Shown in pieces: positions 23,542 to 32,069 of a stretch of 64,000 nucleotides of DNA (within the stretch, counting starts at the first letter, position 1; every line of letters begins with the position of its first letter). This DNA is from Aurantiacibacter sp. D1-12 (GTDB lineage Bacteria > Pseudomonadota > Alphaproteobacteria > Sphingomonadales > Sphingomonadaceae), in NCBI RefSeq assembly GCF_028858515.1, contig NZ_JAPJZJ010000001.1:62001-126000 (forward strand), in the 5' to 3' direction. Under the pieces are notes generated by a model that saw only the letters and a list, made by a program, of their open reading frames with translations, was not told where the DNA came from and searched no databases. The position numbers were made by a program, and so were the translations under genes.

Positions 23542-26500
23542 ATGCTTCGCACCAGATCGCTTTTTGCCGCCAGCCTGCTCGCCATCGCCATGACAGCTCC
23601 GGCGCATGCCCAGGACGATACCTCCAGCGAAGAATGGGATGTGAACAATCCTCCGGGTGTCGAGATCACCCAGGTACCAATCGAAACTGACGAAGGCACA
23701 TGGATGGATGTCGATGTGTCGCCCGACGGGCGCACCATCGCGTTCTCCATGCTGGGCGACATATACACCATGCCGATCAGCGGCGGTACGCCGCGGCGCA
23801 TTGCCGAAGGGCTGGCGTGGGAAGTGCAACCGCGGTTCTCTCCCGATGGCACCCGCATTGCTTTCACCTCCGACCGCGGGGGTGGTGACAATATCTGGGT
23901 GATGAATGCCGATGGCACCGACATGCGGCAGCTCACCAACGAGGATTTCCGCCTAATGCACCAGCCCAGCTGGTCGCCCGACGGGCAGTTTATCGTTGCC
24001 AAGAAGCACTTCACCACCGGCCGGTCGCTCGGCACGGGTGAGGTGTGGATGTACCACATCTCCGGCGGCAGCGGCGTGCAACTGGTCGCGCGTCCGAACG
24101 AACAGCACCAGAAGGAGCTGGGCGAACCGATCTTCGATGCCGACGGTACGGGGGTCTACTACACCCGCAACATTACCGGCGGCGGGACTTTCGAATACGC
24201 GCAGGATTCGAACCAGGACCTGTTCAATATCGAGCGATATGATCTTACTTCGGGTGAAACTACGACCACGGTTTCCGGTCTTGGCGGCGCTGTGCGCCCG
24301 ACGCCTTCCCCGGATGGCACGATGATCGCTTTTGTCCGCCGCGAGAACCTCCAGTCCGGCCTTTACATCCGTGATCTCTCCACAGGTGAGGAACGCCGCA
24401 TCTATGACGATCTCGACCGCGACGTGCAGGAAACATGGGCCATCACCGGTGTCTATCCGAACATGGACTGGACGCCTGACAGCCGTTCCATCGTGTTCTG
24501 GTCGGGCGGGCACATCAATCGCGTGAATGCCGATGGTTCGGGCTTTGCCGAAATTCCGTTCAGGATCAGCGACACGCGCGGCGTTCTGCCCGCACCGCGC
24601 CCTGAAATTCCCGTTGCCGTGGACAATGTCGACATCACAATGGCGCGCTTCGCAACGGTTTCTCCCGATGGCCGTACCGTAGTGTTCGAGAGCCTCGGTC
24701 GCCTCTATTCCATGCCCGCGAACGGCGGCACGCCGCGGCGCCTGACCAGCGACAGCGCGGATGCGATGGAAGCCTATCCTGCATGGTCGAGAGACGGGCG
24801 CAGTATCGTCTATGTCCGCTGGACCGATGCGGGGCTGGGCGAGATCCGGACCATCGGCGCAAACGGACAGGGCAGCCGCGCGATAACCTCGACGCCCGGC
24901 CACTATGCCCGTCCGCAGTTCTCTCCCGATGGGCGGACTGTGGTTTTCCAGCGCGGATCGGGAGGTTATCTGACTGCGCCCGAATACAGCGATAATCCCG
25001 GGATATACCGCATGCCGGTAGGCGGCGGTGAGCAGGTGCTCGTCACTCGCTCCGGCAGCAACCCGCATTTCGGGGCGAGCAGCGACCGGGTGTTTATGAC
25101 CGGATCGGAGGGTGGCCAGGCGGCGCTGATATCGACCGATCTCAACGGCGAGGCCCGGCGCGTCCATGCGCGCGGCGAAATGGCGACCGGATTCTATGTA
25201 TCGCCTACCGGGAGGCATGTCGCTTTCACAGAAAACTACGATGCCTTCGCCATGCCGCTGATGCCAGGCGGGCAGACCGTAACCGTATCGGGCAGCGCCC
25301 GCGCGCTTCCTGTGGTGGAGGTGTCAGACTCGGGTGCGGACTATGTGCACTGGTCCACCGGCGGCGACCGCCTCAACTGGTCGCTCGGCGCGACGCTCTA
25401 TGGCGCATCGCTTGGTGATCTATTTGCTTCGGCACCTCCGGGAGAGGATGACGAAGGTGGTTACGAACAGCCCGAGACAGGTGTTTCACTACTGCGGACT
25501 GTACGGGCAGACCGGCATCAGGGATCGCTCGCGATTACCGGCGCGCGTATAATTACGATGGGCGGAGACGATGGTGGTATCATCGAAGGTGGGACGATCC
25601 TCATTAATGGTGACGTGATCGCGGCCATTGGTCCGGCTGGTAGTGTTGCCATTCCAGCAGGCACGCCCACGATAGACGCAAGTGGCCGGACGATCATTCC
25701 CGGCATTGTGGATGCCCACGCCCATGGGCCGGTTTCTACCGGTGATCTTGTGCCGCAGCAGAACTGGGCGCTGCACCAGATGCTCGCGTTGGGAACTACG
25801 ACAATCCACAACCCTTCTACCGTGTCCGAGTTCTTCGTTGCAGAGGATATGCAGCGCACAGGAATGATCGTTGCACCGCGCATGTTCAGCACGGGACGCA
25901 TTATCTATGGTGCGCGCAGCCCGTCTGCCTATGCCCAGATTGACAGCCTGGAGGACGCGCTCGATCATGTGCGCCGCCTGCGGGCAGAGGGCGCGCCAAG
26001 TGTCAAGAATTACAACCAGCCGCGCCGTGAACAGCGGCAGATGGTTGTCGAGGCAGCCCGGCGCGAGAACATGCTGGTGGTGGCCGAAGGCGGCTCGCTG
26101 TTCGGTATGGATATGAACCTTGTTGCGGACGGCAACTCAACGCTCGAACACAACCTACCGGTCGAGCATATGTATGAAGACGTGCTACAGTTCTTCGAGC
26201 ATGCCGATACCAATTATACGCCGACACTCGTTGTCGGTTACGGCGGCCTTGCGGGTGATCCTTACTGGCGACAGGCGACCAATGCATTCGAACAGCCGCT
26301 GCTGCAGGCGCATACGCCGCCGGCGATTTTGAGGGCGCAAACTTCCCGCCGGACAACCGCGCCCGAAGGTGATTTTGTTGACGACGATATCGCACGCGAA
26401 GCAGCCCGCCTTGCAGAGCGCGGAGTGCAGGTGTCGGCCGGCGGTCACGGCCAGCAGTCGGGCATAGACATCCACTGGGAAATCTGGTCCTTCGCACGGG

Positions 26501-26760
26501 GTGGTATGAGTGAGTTGGATGCCCTTGAAACTGCGACAATTTCTGCAGCCCGATCGCTCGGGATGGATAGCGAGATCGGCTCGCTCGAAGTCGGTAAGCT
26601 GGCCGACCTGGTGATCCTGACCGGCAATCCGCTCGAGAATATCCAGAACACGCAAACGGTGGAAACCGTTGTGCTGGGTGGCCGTGCTTACGAAGCCGAA
26701 ACGCTCAATGAAGTGGTAACTGGCGATCACCGGCGCGCGCCCTATTGGTGGGAAGACTAG
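23542..26760 (+). CDS. Secreted TolB-like beta-propeller and amidohydrolase fusion protein
   Basis: The protein has 1072 residues. A signal peptide ends APAHAQD. Residues from about 45 to 600 hold repeated WD40-like or TolB units (VSPDGRTIAFSMLGDIYTMP, FSPDGTRIAFTSDRGG, WSPDGQFIVAKKHF, VSPDGRTVVFESLGRLYSMP). The amidohydrolase domain begins near residue 661 and has metal-site motif DAHAHG (about 723), VKNY for the bridging Lys, EHN, a GGHG turn and the end GSLEVGKLADLVILTGNPLE. Such fusions are periplasmic hydrolases, perhaps acting on peptides or cyclic amides. The substrate is unknown. It is followed after 126 bases by the lasso B2-like gene. Confidence 0.9.
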   Translation: MLRTRSLFAASLLAIAMTAPAHAQDDTSSEEWDVNNPPGVEITQVPIETDEGTWMDVDVSPDGRTIAFSMLGDIYTMPISGGTPRRIAEGLAWEVQPRFSPDGTRIAFTSDRGGGDNIWVMNADGTDMRQLTNEDFRLMHQPSWSPDGQFIVAKKHFTTGRSLGTGEVWMYHISGGSGVQLVARPNEQHQKELGEPIFDADGTGVYYTRNITGGGTFEYAQDSNQDLFNIERYDLTSGETTTTVSGLGGAVRPTPSPDGTMIAFVRRENLQSGLYIRDLSTGEERRIYDDLDRDVQETWAITGVYPNMDWTPDSRSIVFWSGGHINRVNADGSGFAEIPFRISDTRGVLPAPRPEIPVAVDNVDITMARFATVSPDGRTVVFESLGRLYSMPANGGTPRRLTSDSADAMEAYPAWSRDGRSIVYVRWTDAGLGEIRTIGANGQGSRAITSTPGHYARPQFSPDGRTVVFQRGSGGYLTAPEYSDNPGIYRMPVGGGEQVLVTRSGSNPHFGASSDRVFMTGSEGGQAALISTDLNGEARRVHARGEMATGFYVSPTGRHVAFTENYDAFAMPLMPGGQTVTVSGSARALPVVEVSDSGADYVHWSTGGDRLNWSLGATLYGASLGDLFASAPPGEDDEGGYEQPETGVSLLRTVRADRHQGSLAITGARIITMGGDDGGIIEGGTILINGDVIAAIGPAGSVAIPAGTPTIDASGRTIIPGIVDAHAHGPVSTGDLVPQQNWALHQMLALGTTTIHNPSTVSEFFVAEDMQRTGMIVAPRMFSTGRIIYGARSPSAYAQIDSLEDALDHVRRLRAEGAPSVKNYNQPRREQRQMVVEAARRENMLVVAEGGSLFGMDMNLVADGNSTLEHNLPVEHMYEDVLQFFEHADTNYTPTLVVGYGGLAGDPYWRQATNAFEQPLLQAHTPPAILRAQTSRRTTAPEGDFVDDDIAREAARLAERGVQVSAGGHGQQSGIDIHWEIWSFARGGMSELDALETATISAARSLGMDSEIGSLEVGKLADLVILTGNPLENIQNTQTVETVVLGGRAYEAETLNEVVTGDHRRAPYWWED

Positions 26761-26886
26761 ACGAAGCTGTCAGGCCGCACGGTGTTACCGCGATGTTTGC
26801 GGAAGCCGTGCGCGCTCTGCCTCGGCCATTTGTGTAACAGTGCGATGTTGTGGCTTTTCTAAAAGCTCTGATAGGGCGGAACGGAC

Positions 26887-27345
26887 ATGAACCTATTCCG
26901 CTTCATCCGACGTGTTTTGCTGCATCTGGAAGTATGGCTGCAGCTCGGACTCGCACGGTTCTTGATCAAGTTCGTCGCATTCCGCAGGTGGCGGCTACTG
27001 CTCGGCCCTATAGATGGCGAACCTACACCTGAAGACTGGCCGGAACTCAGCGTTGTACAGCTTGAGCAGGCGAGCGATATCGGGCGTATCGTCAACCGCG
27101 TGGGGAGCCGCCCCATCCTCTTCAAGGCCATCTGTCTGCCTAGAGCGATGACAGGGCGGTGGACTTTGGCCCGTCGCGGCATTCCATCGCGTATCGTTAT
27201 CGGCTCGCGCCGCGGGAGGGAGAGCGAAGAGGATGTGCTGTTTCACGCCTGGCTCATGGTCTGTGATCGCGTCATCACGGGGCAGGAAGAGCGCGAAGCA
27301 TTTCTCGAATTGCGCAAAGGCAAGGTTCCGACCGGCAATGGATGA
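26887..27345 (+). CDS. Lasso peptide biosynthesis B2-like transglutaminase-fold protease
   Basis: The protein has 152 residues. It matches the B2 leader-peptidase family: a catalytic Cys83 in KAICLPRAM, then RRGIPSRIVIG, His120 in FHAWL and Asp127 in VCDRVITG. In lasso peptide clusters this fold cuts the leader, helped by a PqqD-like B1 protein, and the C protein closes the ring. Here neither B1, C nor a clear precursor is visible. The gene overlaps the ABC exporter gene by 8 bases, so the two work together. It may be a remnant, serve a precursor encoded elsewhere, or process a different peptide. Confidence 0.85.
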   Translation: MNLFRFIRRVLLHLEVWLQLGLARFLIKFVAFRRWRLLLGPIDGEPTPEDWPELSVVQLEQASDIGRIVNRVGSRPILFKAICLPRAMTGRWTLARRGIPSRIVIGSRRGRESEEDVLFHAWLMVCDRVITGQEEREAFLELRKGKVPTGNG

Positions 27346-29101
27346 TTTCGACCAGCACCAGCCCGGCACTTTGAGTGCACTGGTGCACGAGATCGTGGCA
27401 TTTGCCGGTTCTCGCTTGCCGTTGGCCATTGTCATCATCACCCTTGCCGCTGTCTTGGAAGGGACGGGTCTCGTCCTCCTGCTACCCGTTGCCGAGACCA
27501 TTTTTGCCCAGACAGGAGAAACGCAATCCGGTGTCACGGGCACCCTGCTTGACTGGTTGAGTGCAGCGGGGATCACGACGGTTCTTCAGCAGCTCGCAGT
27601 AATGGGGGCGGCGTTTGTTGGTCTTGTGATGGTAAGAGCCGCGGTCCTGCTCAAGCGGGACGTGCTTATGACGGAGTTGGAAGAAGGCTTTGTCGATCAC
27701 ATCCGCAGAGGCTTTTTCGTCAAGCTGGCCCATGCCGACTGGCCGGTGATCAAAAGGTTCCGCAAGGCGCAATTGCTCGACACAATGACAACCAATATTG
27801 GCCGTCTGTCCCAAACCATGAGCTTCCTTGCCAATGGACTGATTACGGCGATCATGGTGCTCGCCTATCTGGGCGCTGCATTTGTGGTCAGTTCAGTGCT
27901 TGGCATCGCCTTGCTGGGGTTGATCCTGGTCGGCCTTGTTGGCGCGGTTGTCTGGATGAAACGCAGTCGTGCGCTGGGCCAGCGCATGAACATCGCCAAT
28001 CGCGATGTGATGCACCAGACCACGCGCTTTCTTGACGGGATGAAGGCAGCCAAAGCAGCCAGAGCCGAGGAGCAGCTGACAGGCCGATTCACCGAAAGCA
28101 TCACCGAAACCCGGGCAATTTCCGTTCAGTTTGTTTCGCAGCAGGCGCGGCTACGCAATGTCGTTCAATTGATAGCTTCTGCGGGTGCGCTGGGGGTTCT
28201 GCTGGTCGGCTTTGGCCTGGTGGGGCTGACGGGAGGAGAGCTGATGGTCATGGCGGCAATCGTCATGCGCCTTGCGCCCAGCCTGCTTTCCACATTCAGC
28301 GGACTGCAATCGATCTCTTTCGCACTTCCTGCTTTTGAAGCGATCCGTGTTTTGGAGCGTAATATCGAAAATGCTCACGTCGCTCAGTCCGCAACTGTCG
28401 TGCACGAGCAAGCCATTGAGATTGATCCCGGTGCTGCATTAAAACTGAGCGATGCAAGGGTAGATGTCGTCAATGATGACGGAGACGTCATCACGCTGGT
28501 CCGGTCAGGCCAGATAGAGATATTGCCCGGTCAACTTGTCCATATCGGTGGACCGTCAGGCGCGGGAAAATCGACACTGGTGGAACTTATTGCGGGCCTG
28601 CACCTTCCGGCGAGCGGTAGTGTTTCGCGGGGAGATATTGCGCTTGATGCGGCCAATCGGAGCGCGTGGCAGGCGCAGATATCTTTTGCTCCGCAAGAAC
28701 CTTTCATTTTCGATGGAAGTGTCCGCGACAATCTTCTTTGGCCAAATCTCCAGATCGATGACGATCAGATTTGGGAAGTGCTGGCGCAGGTTGAAGCCGC
28801 CGATATCGTGTGTGGTTTGCCTAAGGGGCTAGACGAGGAACTGCTCGATGGCGGTGCGCGTCTTTCCGGCGGTGAGCGGCAGCGACTGTGTCTGGCGAGG
28901 ACTCTTCTCCGGCCGGCCAGCATGCTTATTCTTGATGAGGCGACCTCGGCGATGGATCCTGAGCTTGAAAGGTCCGTGATCGCCCGATTGCGTGACAATA
29001 TCGGCGAGCGGATTGTTCTTCTGGTTTCTCACTCACTCAACGCGGTGGAGCATGCTGATGTGCGTATCGAAGTCTCCGATGGGGAGACCCACATTAGATG
29101 A
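27338..29101 (+). CDS. ABC transporter, fused permease and ATPase (peptide-exporter type)
   Basis: The protein has 587 residues. The first 370 form a six-helix type exporter domain (VIITLAAVLEGTGLVLLLPV, then GLITAIMVLAYLGAAFVVSS). The ATPase has Walker A GPSGAGKST at about 404, signature LSGGERQRL at about 508, Walker B LILDEATSAMD at about 529 and the H-loop VSHSLN. Start ATG at 27338 overlaps the B2-like gene by 8 bases; the frame is open further upstream, within that gene, and this is rejected. No N-terminal peptidase C39 domain is present, so any leader removal would fall to the B2-like protein. It likely exports the mature peptide. Confidence 0.92.
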   Translation: MDDFDQHQPGTLSALVHEIVAFAGSRLPLAIVIITLAAVLEGTGLVLLLPVAETIFAQTGETQSGVTGTLLDWLSAAGITTVLQQLAVMGAAFVGLVMVRAAVLLKRDVLMTELEEGFVDHIRRGFFVKLAHADWPVIKRFRKAQLLDTMTTNIGRLSQTMSFLANGLITAIMVLAYLGAAFVVSSVLGIALLGLILVGLVGAVVWMKRSRALGQRMNIANRDVMHQTTRFLDGMKAAKAARAEEQLTGRFTESITETRAISVQFVSQQARLRNVVQLIASAGALGVLLVGFGLVGLTGGELMVMAAIVMRLAPSLLSTFSGLQSISFALPAFEAIRVLERNIENAHVAQSATVVHEQAIEIDPGAALKLSDARVDVVNDDGDVITLVRSGQIEILPGQLVHIGGPSGAGKSTLVELIAGLHLPASGSVSRGDIALDAANRSAWQAQISFAPQEPFIFDGSVRDNLLWPNLQIDDDQIWEVLAQVEAADIVCGLPKGLDEELLDGGARLSGGERQRLCLARTLLRPASMLILDEATSAMDPELERSVIARLRDNIGERIVLLVSHSLNAVEHADVRIEVSDGETHIR

Positions 29102-29177
29102 GGAATCTGGAGCTAAATGGTGAAGCGCTTGCACGCCAGGCTTTACCTTACATTGCAATTTCCGCATGAAGTGAGGC

Positions 29178-29798
29178 GTGGGAAACACAGAGAATAAGAC
29201 ATCGGGTCAGGCAGTGCTTGATTTGATTGCGACCAATCCGATCGCATCCGTGGTGAGTAATCCGCGCTTACCCGATAACCCGATTATTGCCTGCAACCAG
29301 GCATTTATGGATCTGACCGGATATTCTGAAGAGGAAATTGTCGGAAGGAATTGCCGCTTTCTAGCCGGCCCGGGAACAGAACCGTGGTTGACCGAAATGA
29401 TCCGCGAAGGGGTTCGAGACCGCAAGCCTGTGCTGGTCGAGATTCTCAATTACAAAAAGGACGGAACCCCATTTCGCAACGCCGTGGTGGTCGCACCCAT
29501 TTTTGATGAGGATGGTGAGCTGGAATATTTCCACGGCTCGCAAGTCGAACTGGAAGACAGCGTGCAAAGCCCGAGTGCGACCCGTCGGGCGCGGGCGGCC
29601 GAGAAGATCAAGGATCTGTCCAAGCGCCAGCTAGAAGTGTTGACAATGGTTGCGGCCGGTCTGCGTAACAAGCAGATCGCCTACGAGCTGGGTCTGTCAG
29701 AAAAGACGATCAAGATGCACCGCGGCCTGGCGATGGAAAAACTGGGTTCGAAAAATTCCGCCGATATGATCAGGCTTGCGGTGGAGGCAGGCATCTAG
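29178..29798 (+). CDS. LOV-HTH blue-light transcription regulator, EL222-like
   Basis: The protein has 206 residues. An N-terminal LOV (PAS) domain carries the photoactive Cys59 in [16 protein letters not shown], with [20 protein letters not shown] and FHGSQVE. A linker leads to a LuxR-type HTH ([37 protein letters not shown]). The whole protein closely follows EL222 of Erythrobacter litoralis, in which blue light frees the HTH to dimerise and bind DNA. The N-terminus is shorter here. GTG at 29178 is the only start below an in-frame stop at 29172. It lies 76 bases after the ABC gene on the same strand and may be coupled to it. Confidence 0.95.
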   Translation: MGNTENKTSGQAVLDLIATNPIASVVSNPRLPDNPIIACNQAFMDLTGYSEEEIVGRNCRFLAGPGTEPWLTEMIREGVRDRKPVLVEILNYKKDGTPFRNAVVVAPIFDEDGELEYFHGSQVELEDSVQSPSATRRARAAEKIKDLSKRQLEVLTMVAAGLRNKQIAYELGLSEKTIKMHRGLAMEKLGSKNSADMIRLAVEAGI

Positions 29799-29814
29799 CC
29801 GTACGGCCGTTTAA

Positions 29815-29892
29815 CTACCCCCAAAGTCCATATTTCTTCTTGCCAGCATAGGTGTATCGCGGAACCGCATCGTAGCCGGAATGCGGGGCCAT
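29815..29892 (-). CDS. Possible 25-residue peptide gene, Lys- and aromatic-rich
   Basis: A short open frame of 25 codons starts at ATG 29892, with GGGAG five bases before it. The peptide is rich in Tyr, Gly and Lys: it begins MAPHSGYDAVPRYTYAG and ends in KKKYGLWG. It lies 86 bases after the glycerate kinase-like gene on the same strand and is convergent with the LOV-HTH gene. The good ribosome site and the biased composition make it more likely than a chance frame, but I do not recognise the family. It does not look like a lasso precursor. A 70-codon frame over the same stretch in another phase is rejected. Confidence 0.42.
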   Translation of the reverse strand: MAPHSGYDAVPRYTYAGKKKYGLWG

Positions 29893-29978
29893 ACTCACTC
29901 CCACCTTTTACGCCTCGCTTCCTCCATCCCACCTCATCCGGTTGCGATGCACTTTCGCTCTTGCAGTGGTAAGCTAGC

Positions 29979-30827
29979 TCAGTCGCGTGGGCGCTGCTGT
30001 CCATCAATGCTGATCACGACATCAGCGCGTTCGGGCATCTCTTCAAGCATATGACGGGTCAACCGTTCATAGTGAGACACGAAGCGGACCATCTCATCTT
30101 CATCGAGAATCCCCGATCCTAGGGGATTGAGGTCGGCGAGTTTCTGTTCCTGTTTGCGTCGATTGGCGAGAACGGCATCGAAATGGTCGACCTTCAGCAT
30201 GACCAGCAGGTCGATCAGGCCGAACAGCTTCTTGTAATCCTCTCCCAGCCAGTGGTTCGCCAGTGTACGCCATACGGCATCGGGGTCTTCCTCTGCTTCG
30301 AGCACGTTGATCGGGCGTTTGAGCTTTTCGGGTGGCTGTGCGGCGGCGCTGACACACCATCCTTCGAACAGGACAACGTCCACCGGCCCGGATATCCGTG
30401 TGACTGCGTTGGAGCGGTCATCGCAGCTCTTGTCAAAGCGAGGGATTTCAAACGTACGGCCGGCCAAAACATCCTCGAGAATACTGAAGGCAAGGGCCAC
30501 AGCATGGGTTCCCGGCACGCCGCGCGTCGCAAAAAGCGGATGAACCTCGGCGGCCAGCTGCAGGCGTTCCGAATGGGTAAGATAGAGATCATCGAGTGAA
30601 AGCGTGATGGCGCGCAAGCCCCGCTTCTTGAGTAGCAGTTCGAGGAACTTGCACAGCGTTGTTTTGCCCGCCCCCTGCGCGCCGTTGATCCCGACGATCA
30701 GAGGCTTGCGGTTTGCAGCCTCGCGCGCGATCCGAGTGGCAAGCGGCTTCCAGTGCGTCTCTACAACTTCGACATAGTCATCGGGCAACTCTTCGCGAGC
30801 GATCAGTTCGGCAATCGGATCGCTCAT
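29979..30827 (-). CDS. P-loop kinase of the D-glycerate 3-kinase / GLYK type
   Basis: The protein has 282 residues. The P-loop GINGAQGAGKTT lies at about 47-57, followed by LSLDDLYLTHSER and LFATRGVPGTHA, then FEGWCVSAAAQP and the pattern NVLEAEEDPDAVWRTLANHW. These are marks of the plant-type glycerate kinase and E. coli YggC family. It would phosphorylate D-glycerate to 3-phosphoglycerate; other small substrates are possible. Its start overlaps the end of the NUDIX gene by 4 bases, so the two form an operon. Confidence 0.85.
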   Translation of the reverse strand: MSDPIAELIAREELPDDYVEVVETHWKPLATRIAREAANRKPLIVGINGAQGAGKTTLCKFLELLLKKRGLRAITLSLDDLYLTHSERLQLAAEVHPLFATRGVPGTHAVALAFSILEDVLAGRTFEIPRFDKSCDDRSNAVTRISGPVDVVLFEGWCVSAAAQPPEKLKRPINVLEAEEDPDAVWRTLANHWLGEDYKKLFGLIDLLVMLKVDHFDAVLANRRKQEQKLADLNPLGSGILDEDEMVRFVSHYERLTRHMLEEMPERADVVISIDGQQRPRD

Positions 30828-31372
30828 GCGGTGCGCTCACCCAGCAGGTAAGGCCCAAGAGCGATAAGTAGCCGGGTGTCGATCCCGACATCTCCACCGC
30901 GAAAATCGTCGAGAATCCCGGGAAACTCGCTAAGTTTGACGCGGTGCACCACGATATCCTCTCCCTCGACACCGCCACCCGGGCCTGACTTCACAAGCCC
31001 GGTCGCCTTGAGGAGGGTGAAGCTTTCACTGACCATCCCGGGGGAGGAGAAAAACTCTCCCACCACTTCCCAATTGCGAGCTTCGTATCCGGTCTCTTCC
31101 AGCAGCTCGCGCTTCGCGGCACGCAACGGATCGTCGTCTGCGCCGCCATCGTCGTCGCCGATCAGGCCTGCTGGAAGTTCGAGGCAGCGCATGCCGAGAG
31201 GGACACGGTACTGTTCGACAAGGATGATCTTACCATTCTCGACGGCTAGAATGACGGCTGCACGAATTTCGCGTGCACGGCTGACATATTCCCAGCGGCC
31301 GCGTTTTTTCGTGGTGATCCAGTCACCCTGCCAGGTGATTTCTTCGGGCGCGTCAGCGTCTGGAGTGCTCAT
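30824..31372 (-). CDS. NUDIX hydrolase, ADP-sugar pyrophosphatase-like
   Basis: The protein has 182 residues. The fold seen in ADP-ribose pyrophosphatases is present: GKIILVEQYRVPLGMRCLEL then PAGLIG, and a Nudix box AAKRELLEETGYEARNWEVV preceded by an acidic stretch DDDGGADDDP. An SPGMVSESFTLL motif follows. It likely cuts ADP-ribose or a related nucleotide sugar into two phosphates. It is 21 bases downstream of the TPM gene end on the same strand and overlaps the kinase gene by 4 bases. Substrate is not proven. Confidence 0.9.
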   Translation of the reverse strand: MSTPDADAPEEITWQGDWITTKKRGRWEYVSRAREIRAAVILAVENGKIILVEQYRVPLGMRCLELPAGLIGDDDGGADDDPLRAAKRELLEETGYEARNWEVVGEFFSSPGMVSESFTLLKATGLVKSGPGGGVEGEDIVVHRVKLSEFPGILDDFRGGDVGIDTRLLIALGPYLLGERTA

Positions 31373-31393
31373 GCGGCGTGAGCTAACGAAGGC

Positions 31394-32068
31394 TCAGACT
31401 TCGATCAAGCGGTCCGGCAGTTCATTGTCGTCATCTTCCCCGCGCGGGAAGTGTTCTGACAGCACTTTGCCCACATCGCGCACGCCAGCGGCGATGCCTT
31501 CTGCCACACAGCCTTTGCGGATTTCGGCGAGCATATCTGCCATCGCCTCTCCCCAAACCTCATGTGGCACGAGATCAGTGATGGAATCGTCCGCCACAAT
31601 CTCTGCACGGTGTTCGCGCATGGAGAGGTAGAGCATCACGCCGGTCTTGCCGCGTGTGCGCCCTTCTGCGCCGACCTTGAAGTGGCGGATGGCACGTCCA
31701 TGCACACGGTCACGCTTCACGGGCGAAGGGACGAAGATAAAGCGCAGGGCATCCCAGCTGAGAAGCGCATAAACAGCCAGGAATTTGACGAGGCCCAAAC
31801 CGACCGTCCAGGCGATAACTTCGCCATAGGTCCACTCGCTGCTCCAGCCGCCCATGATCAAATCGACCTTGGCGAGGAAGAACTCAGGGAAGGCCGCAAA
31901 TACGCTCATCGCGGTAAAGGCAGCCGCTGCCGCCCACCACAGGATGACATCGGTGTAGCCATCAGAGCGGTCCGCAATGACAGGCACGATCTCACCGCTG
32001 GTGGTGAGTTCAGCCTCGCGCACGGCGCTCGATACAATCTCGTGATCGGCTTCGCTCAGATATGCCAT
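31394..32068 (-). CDS. TPM-domain membrane protein (short type)
   Basis: The protein has 224 residues from the ATG at 32068, one base after the stop of the larger TPM gene. The frame is open upstream but that would overlap the Gly-rich end of that gene. The N-terminal part (DHEIVSSAVREAELTTSGEI then VPVIADRSDGYTD) precedes two membrane helices (WWAAAAAFTAMSVFAAF, LVKFLAVYALLSW). A cytoplasmic C-terminal TPM-like part has KTGVMLYLSMREHRAEIVAD. The TPM family (thylakoid, photosystem repair) is of poorly known function in bacteria, often next to LemA. It is in a three-gene operon with it here. Confidence 0.85.
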   Translation of the reverse strand: MAYLSEADHEIVSSAVREAELTTSGEIVPVIADRSDGYTDVILWWAAAAAFTAMSVFAAFPEFFLAKVDLIMGGWSSEWTYGEVIAWTVGLGLVKFLAVYALLSWDALRFIFVPSPVKRDRVHGRAIRHFKVGAEGRTRGKTGVMLYLSMREHRAEIVADDSITDLVPHEVWGEAMADMLAEIRKGCVAEGIAAGVRDVGKVLSEHFPRGEDDDNELPDRLIEV

Positions 32069-32069
32069 G

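Noticed and set aside
23953-25218. 421-codon minus-strand frame inside the propeller-amidohydrolase gene
   Set aside because: It is a mirror of the propeller repeats and has no start signal or domain.
26782-26862. GTG frame of 26 codons with four Cys, considered as a RiPP precursor
   Set aside because: No good ribosome site, no Gly-started core and no Thr at -2 as in lasso leaders. Mentioned as a remote option only.
29795-30007. 70-codon minus-strand frame between the LOV and glycerate kinase-like genes
   Set aside because: No ribosome site, overlaps the kinase gene end; the 25-codon frame in another phase has better support.
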